A stretch of DNA of 5,334 nucleotides, taken from Methanobacterium sp. GTDB lineage: Archaea > Methanobacteriota > Methanobacteria > Methanobacteriales > Methanobacteriaceae. Both the position numbers and the translations under genes were made by a program. The stretch lies in assembly GCA_021372715.1 (NCBI GenBank), contig JAJFTX010000125.1, positions 1-5,334 of the forward strand, in the 5' to 3' direction. This document shows positions 4,733 to 5,334 of this stretch, one piece after another. The first letter of the stretch is position 1; every line of letters begins with the position of its first letter. The notes beneath the pieces were generated by a model. That model saw nothing but the letters and a program-made list of their open reading frames with translations, did no database searches and was not told the origin of the DNA.

Positions 4733-5334
4733 TTACGAGTAGGATATCCAATCCAATCCAAAAAATTTATTAGCTTCAGATAATATGGATTCTAGTTTAG
4801 CTGTAGGTACTGGGAAGAAATATGCGTAGACTAAAAGCAGAGTTAAAGCTACCGCGGCTATGTATATGAATTTCCTATCTTCAGTTACAGGATAAACCCG
4901 ACCTAAAATCATACTTCCTGCAAATAAACCGAAAATAAGCATTATTCCCATGGGCGCCTGGGGATTAGTAACGTTTTGAGTAGTAATGAGTGGTGCTATA
5001 GTATCATATTTCGCCTGTATAATCAATCTCTTTTCATCAGATCCTAAAGGATAACAGGTTATTAAAAAGAGATAGTTTCCCTGTTCCACCGGCATTTGAT
5101 AAGATGCATCCACTATGGTGGAGTTTACCATGGAATATGATACGTTGCCAATGGTGGGCCATTCCACATATATCTTATCACCTGGTTGGAGTTTATCCAG
5201 ATTCAAGAAGGGCGACCCATGCAATGTTCTATGCCCAAAGAGTATGGTAGTACCCTGACTGGGCTTATAAGATTTAGGTTCAAAATATATCCCATAATCT
5301 ATGGATCTGTTGTTAATACTTTCATTAACCCCGA
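4733..5334 (-). CDS. Sortase (surface-protein transpeptidase), 5' end outside window
   Basis: The frame is open from the right edge to a TAA at 4733-4735, giving the last 199 residues. It is a cysteine transpeptidase of the sortase fold, acting on the outer face of the membrane to process or anchor surface proteins bearing a C-terminal sorting signal. The catalytic set is complete: His34 in LFGHRTLHGSPF, Cys93 in FLITCYPLGS and Arg102 in EKRLIIQAK (visible numbering). INNRSIDYGIYFEPKSYKPS before the His block fits methanogen sortases. After the domain come two membrane helices at about 128-146 and 155-174, the basic EDRK between them, and a short tail, so the enzyme is held at the C-terminus, and probably also by an N-terminal helix outside the window. 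The TTG at 5222-5224 is an internal Leu codon because His34 lies before it. In a pseudomurein-walled methanogen the acceptor is unknown. Probably co-transcribed with mptD. Confidence 0.92.
   Translation of the reverse strand, partial: GVNESINNRSIDYGIYFEPKSYKPSQGTTILFGHRTLHGSPFLNLDKLQPGDKIYVEWPTIGNVSYSMVNSTIVDASYQMPVEQGNYLFLITCYPLGSDEKRLIIQAKYDTIAPLITTQNVTNPQAPMGIMLIFGLFAGSMILGRVYPVTEDRKFIYIAAVALTLLLVYAYFFPVPTAKLESILSEANKFFGLDWISYS

Noticed and set aside
4733..5224. A sortase start at TTG 5222-5224
   Set aside because: The frame continues upstream to the window edge, and the catalytic His in GHR plus further conserved sequence lie before it; the TTG is an internal Leu.

Overview
The window looks like a piece of an AT-rich methanogen chromosome, most likely Methanobacteriales (Methanobacterium or a close relative). 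The pointers are an archaeal-type dihydroneopterin aldolase (MptD, methanopterin pathway), a small glycine-rich DUF5518-type membrane protein typical of that order, a methanogen-style sortase, AGGAGGT-type ribosome binding sites and AT-rich TATA-like promoters. The genus is inferred from gene content and not from a marker gene.

Layout, left to right. (1) The 3' end of an alpha/beta hydrolase on the + strand (1-333). (2) A convergent T-rich gap, then a 14-helix DHA2-type MFS exporter on the - strand (419-1804). (3) A SOUL/HBP-family heme-binding protein on the - strand (1893-2675), enlarged by an in-frame 45-bp tandem repeat that multiplies its 'KIxMTAPV' motif. (4) A 195-bp divergent promoter region with a perfect 15-bp palindrome. 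(5) A seven-helix protein on the + strand (2871-3695) that I identify as a heliorhodopsin from its TM3 Glu, its TM7 Ser-x-x-x-Lys retinal site and the WKDYLYGER block. It ends in a clean hairpin plus T-tract terminator. (6) A convergent AT-rich gap with overlapping short inverted repeats. (7) A - strand cluster, in transcription order: a sortase cut by the right edge (4733-5334), mptD (4340-4711) and the DUF5518-type protein (3887-4252).

The most notable item is the heliorhodopsin. It is a retinal photoreceptor-type protein in what appears to be a strict anaerobe. It has no histidine at all, so the His pair described for characterised heliorhodopsins is absent. It is divergent from a heme/porphyrin-binding protein, with an operator-like palindrome abutting its TATA box. 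A light- or tetrapyrrole/oxidative-stress-linked pair is an attractive inference, but nothing in the sequence proves it. No retinal or carotenoid synthesis gene is present in the window.

The right-hand cluster looks like housekeeping and surface functions: sortase for envelope protein attachment, MptD for the C1-carrier cofactor, and an uncharacterised membrane protein. The exporter and hydrolase have no evident link to the rest.
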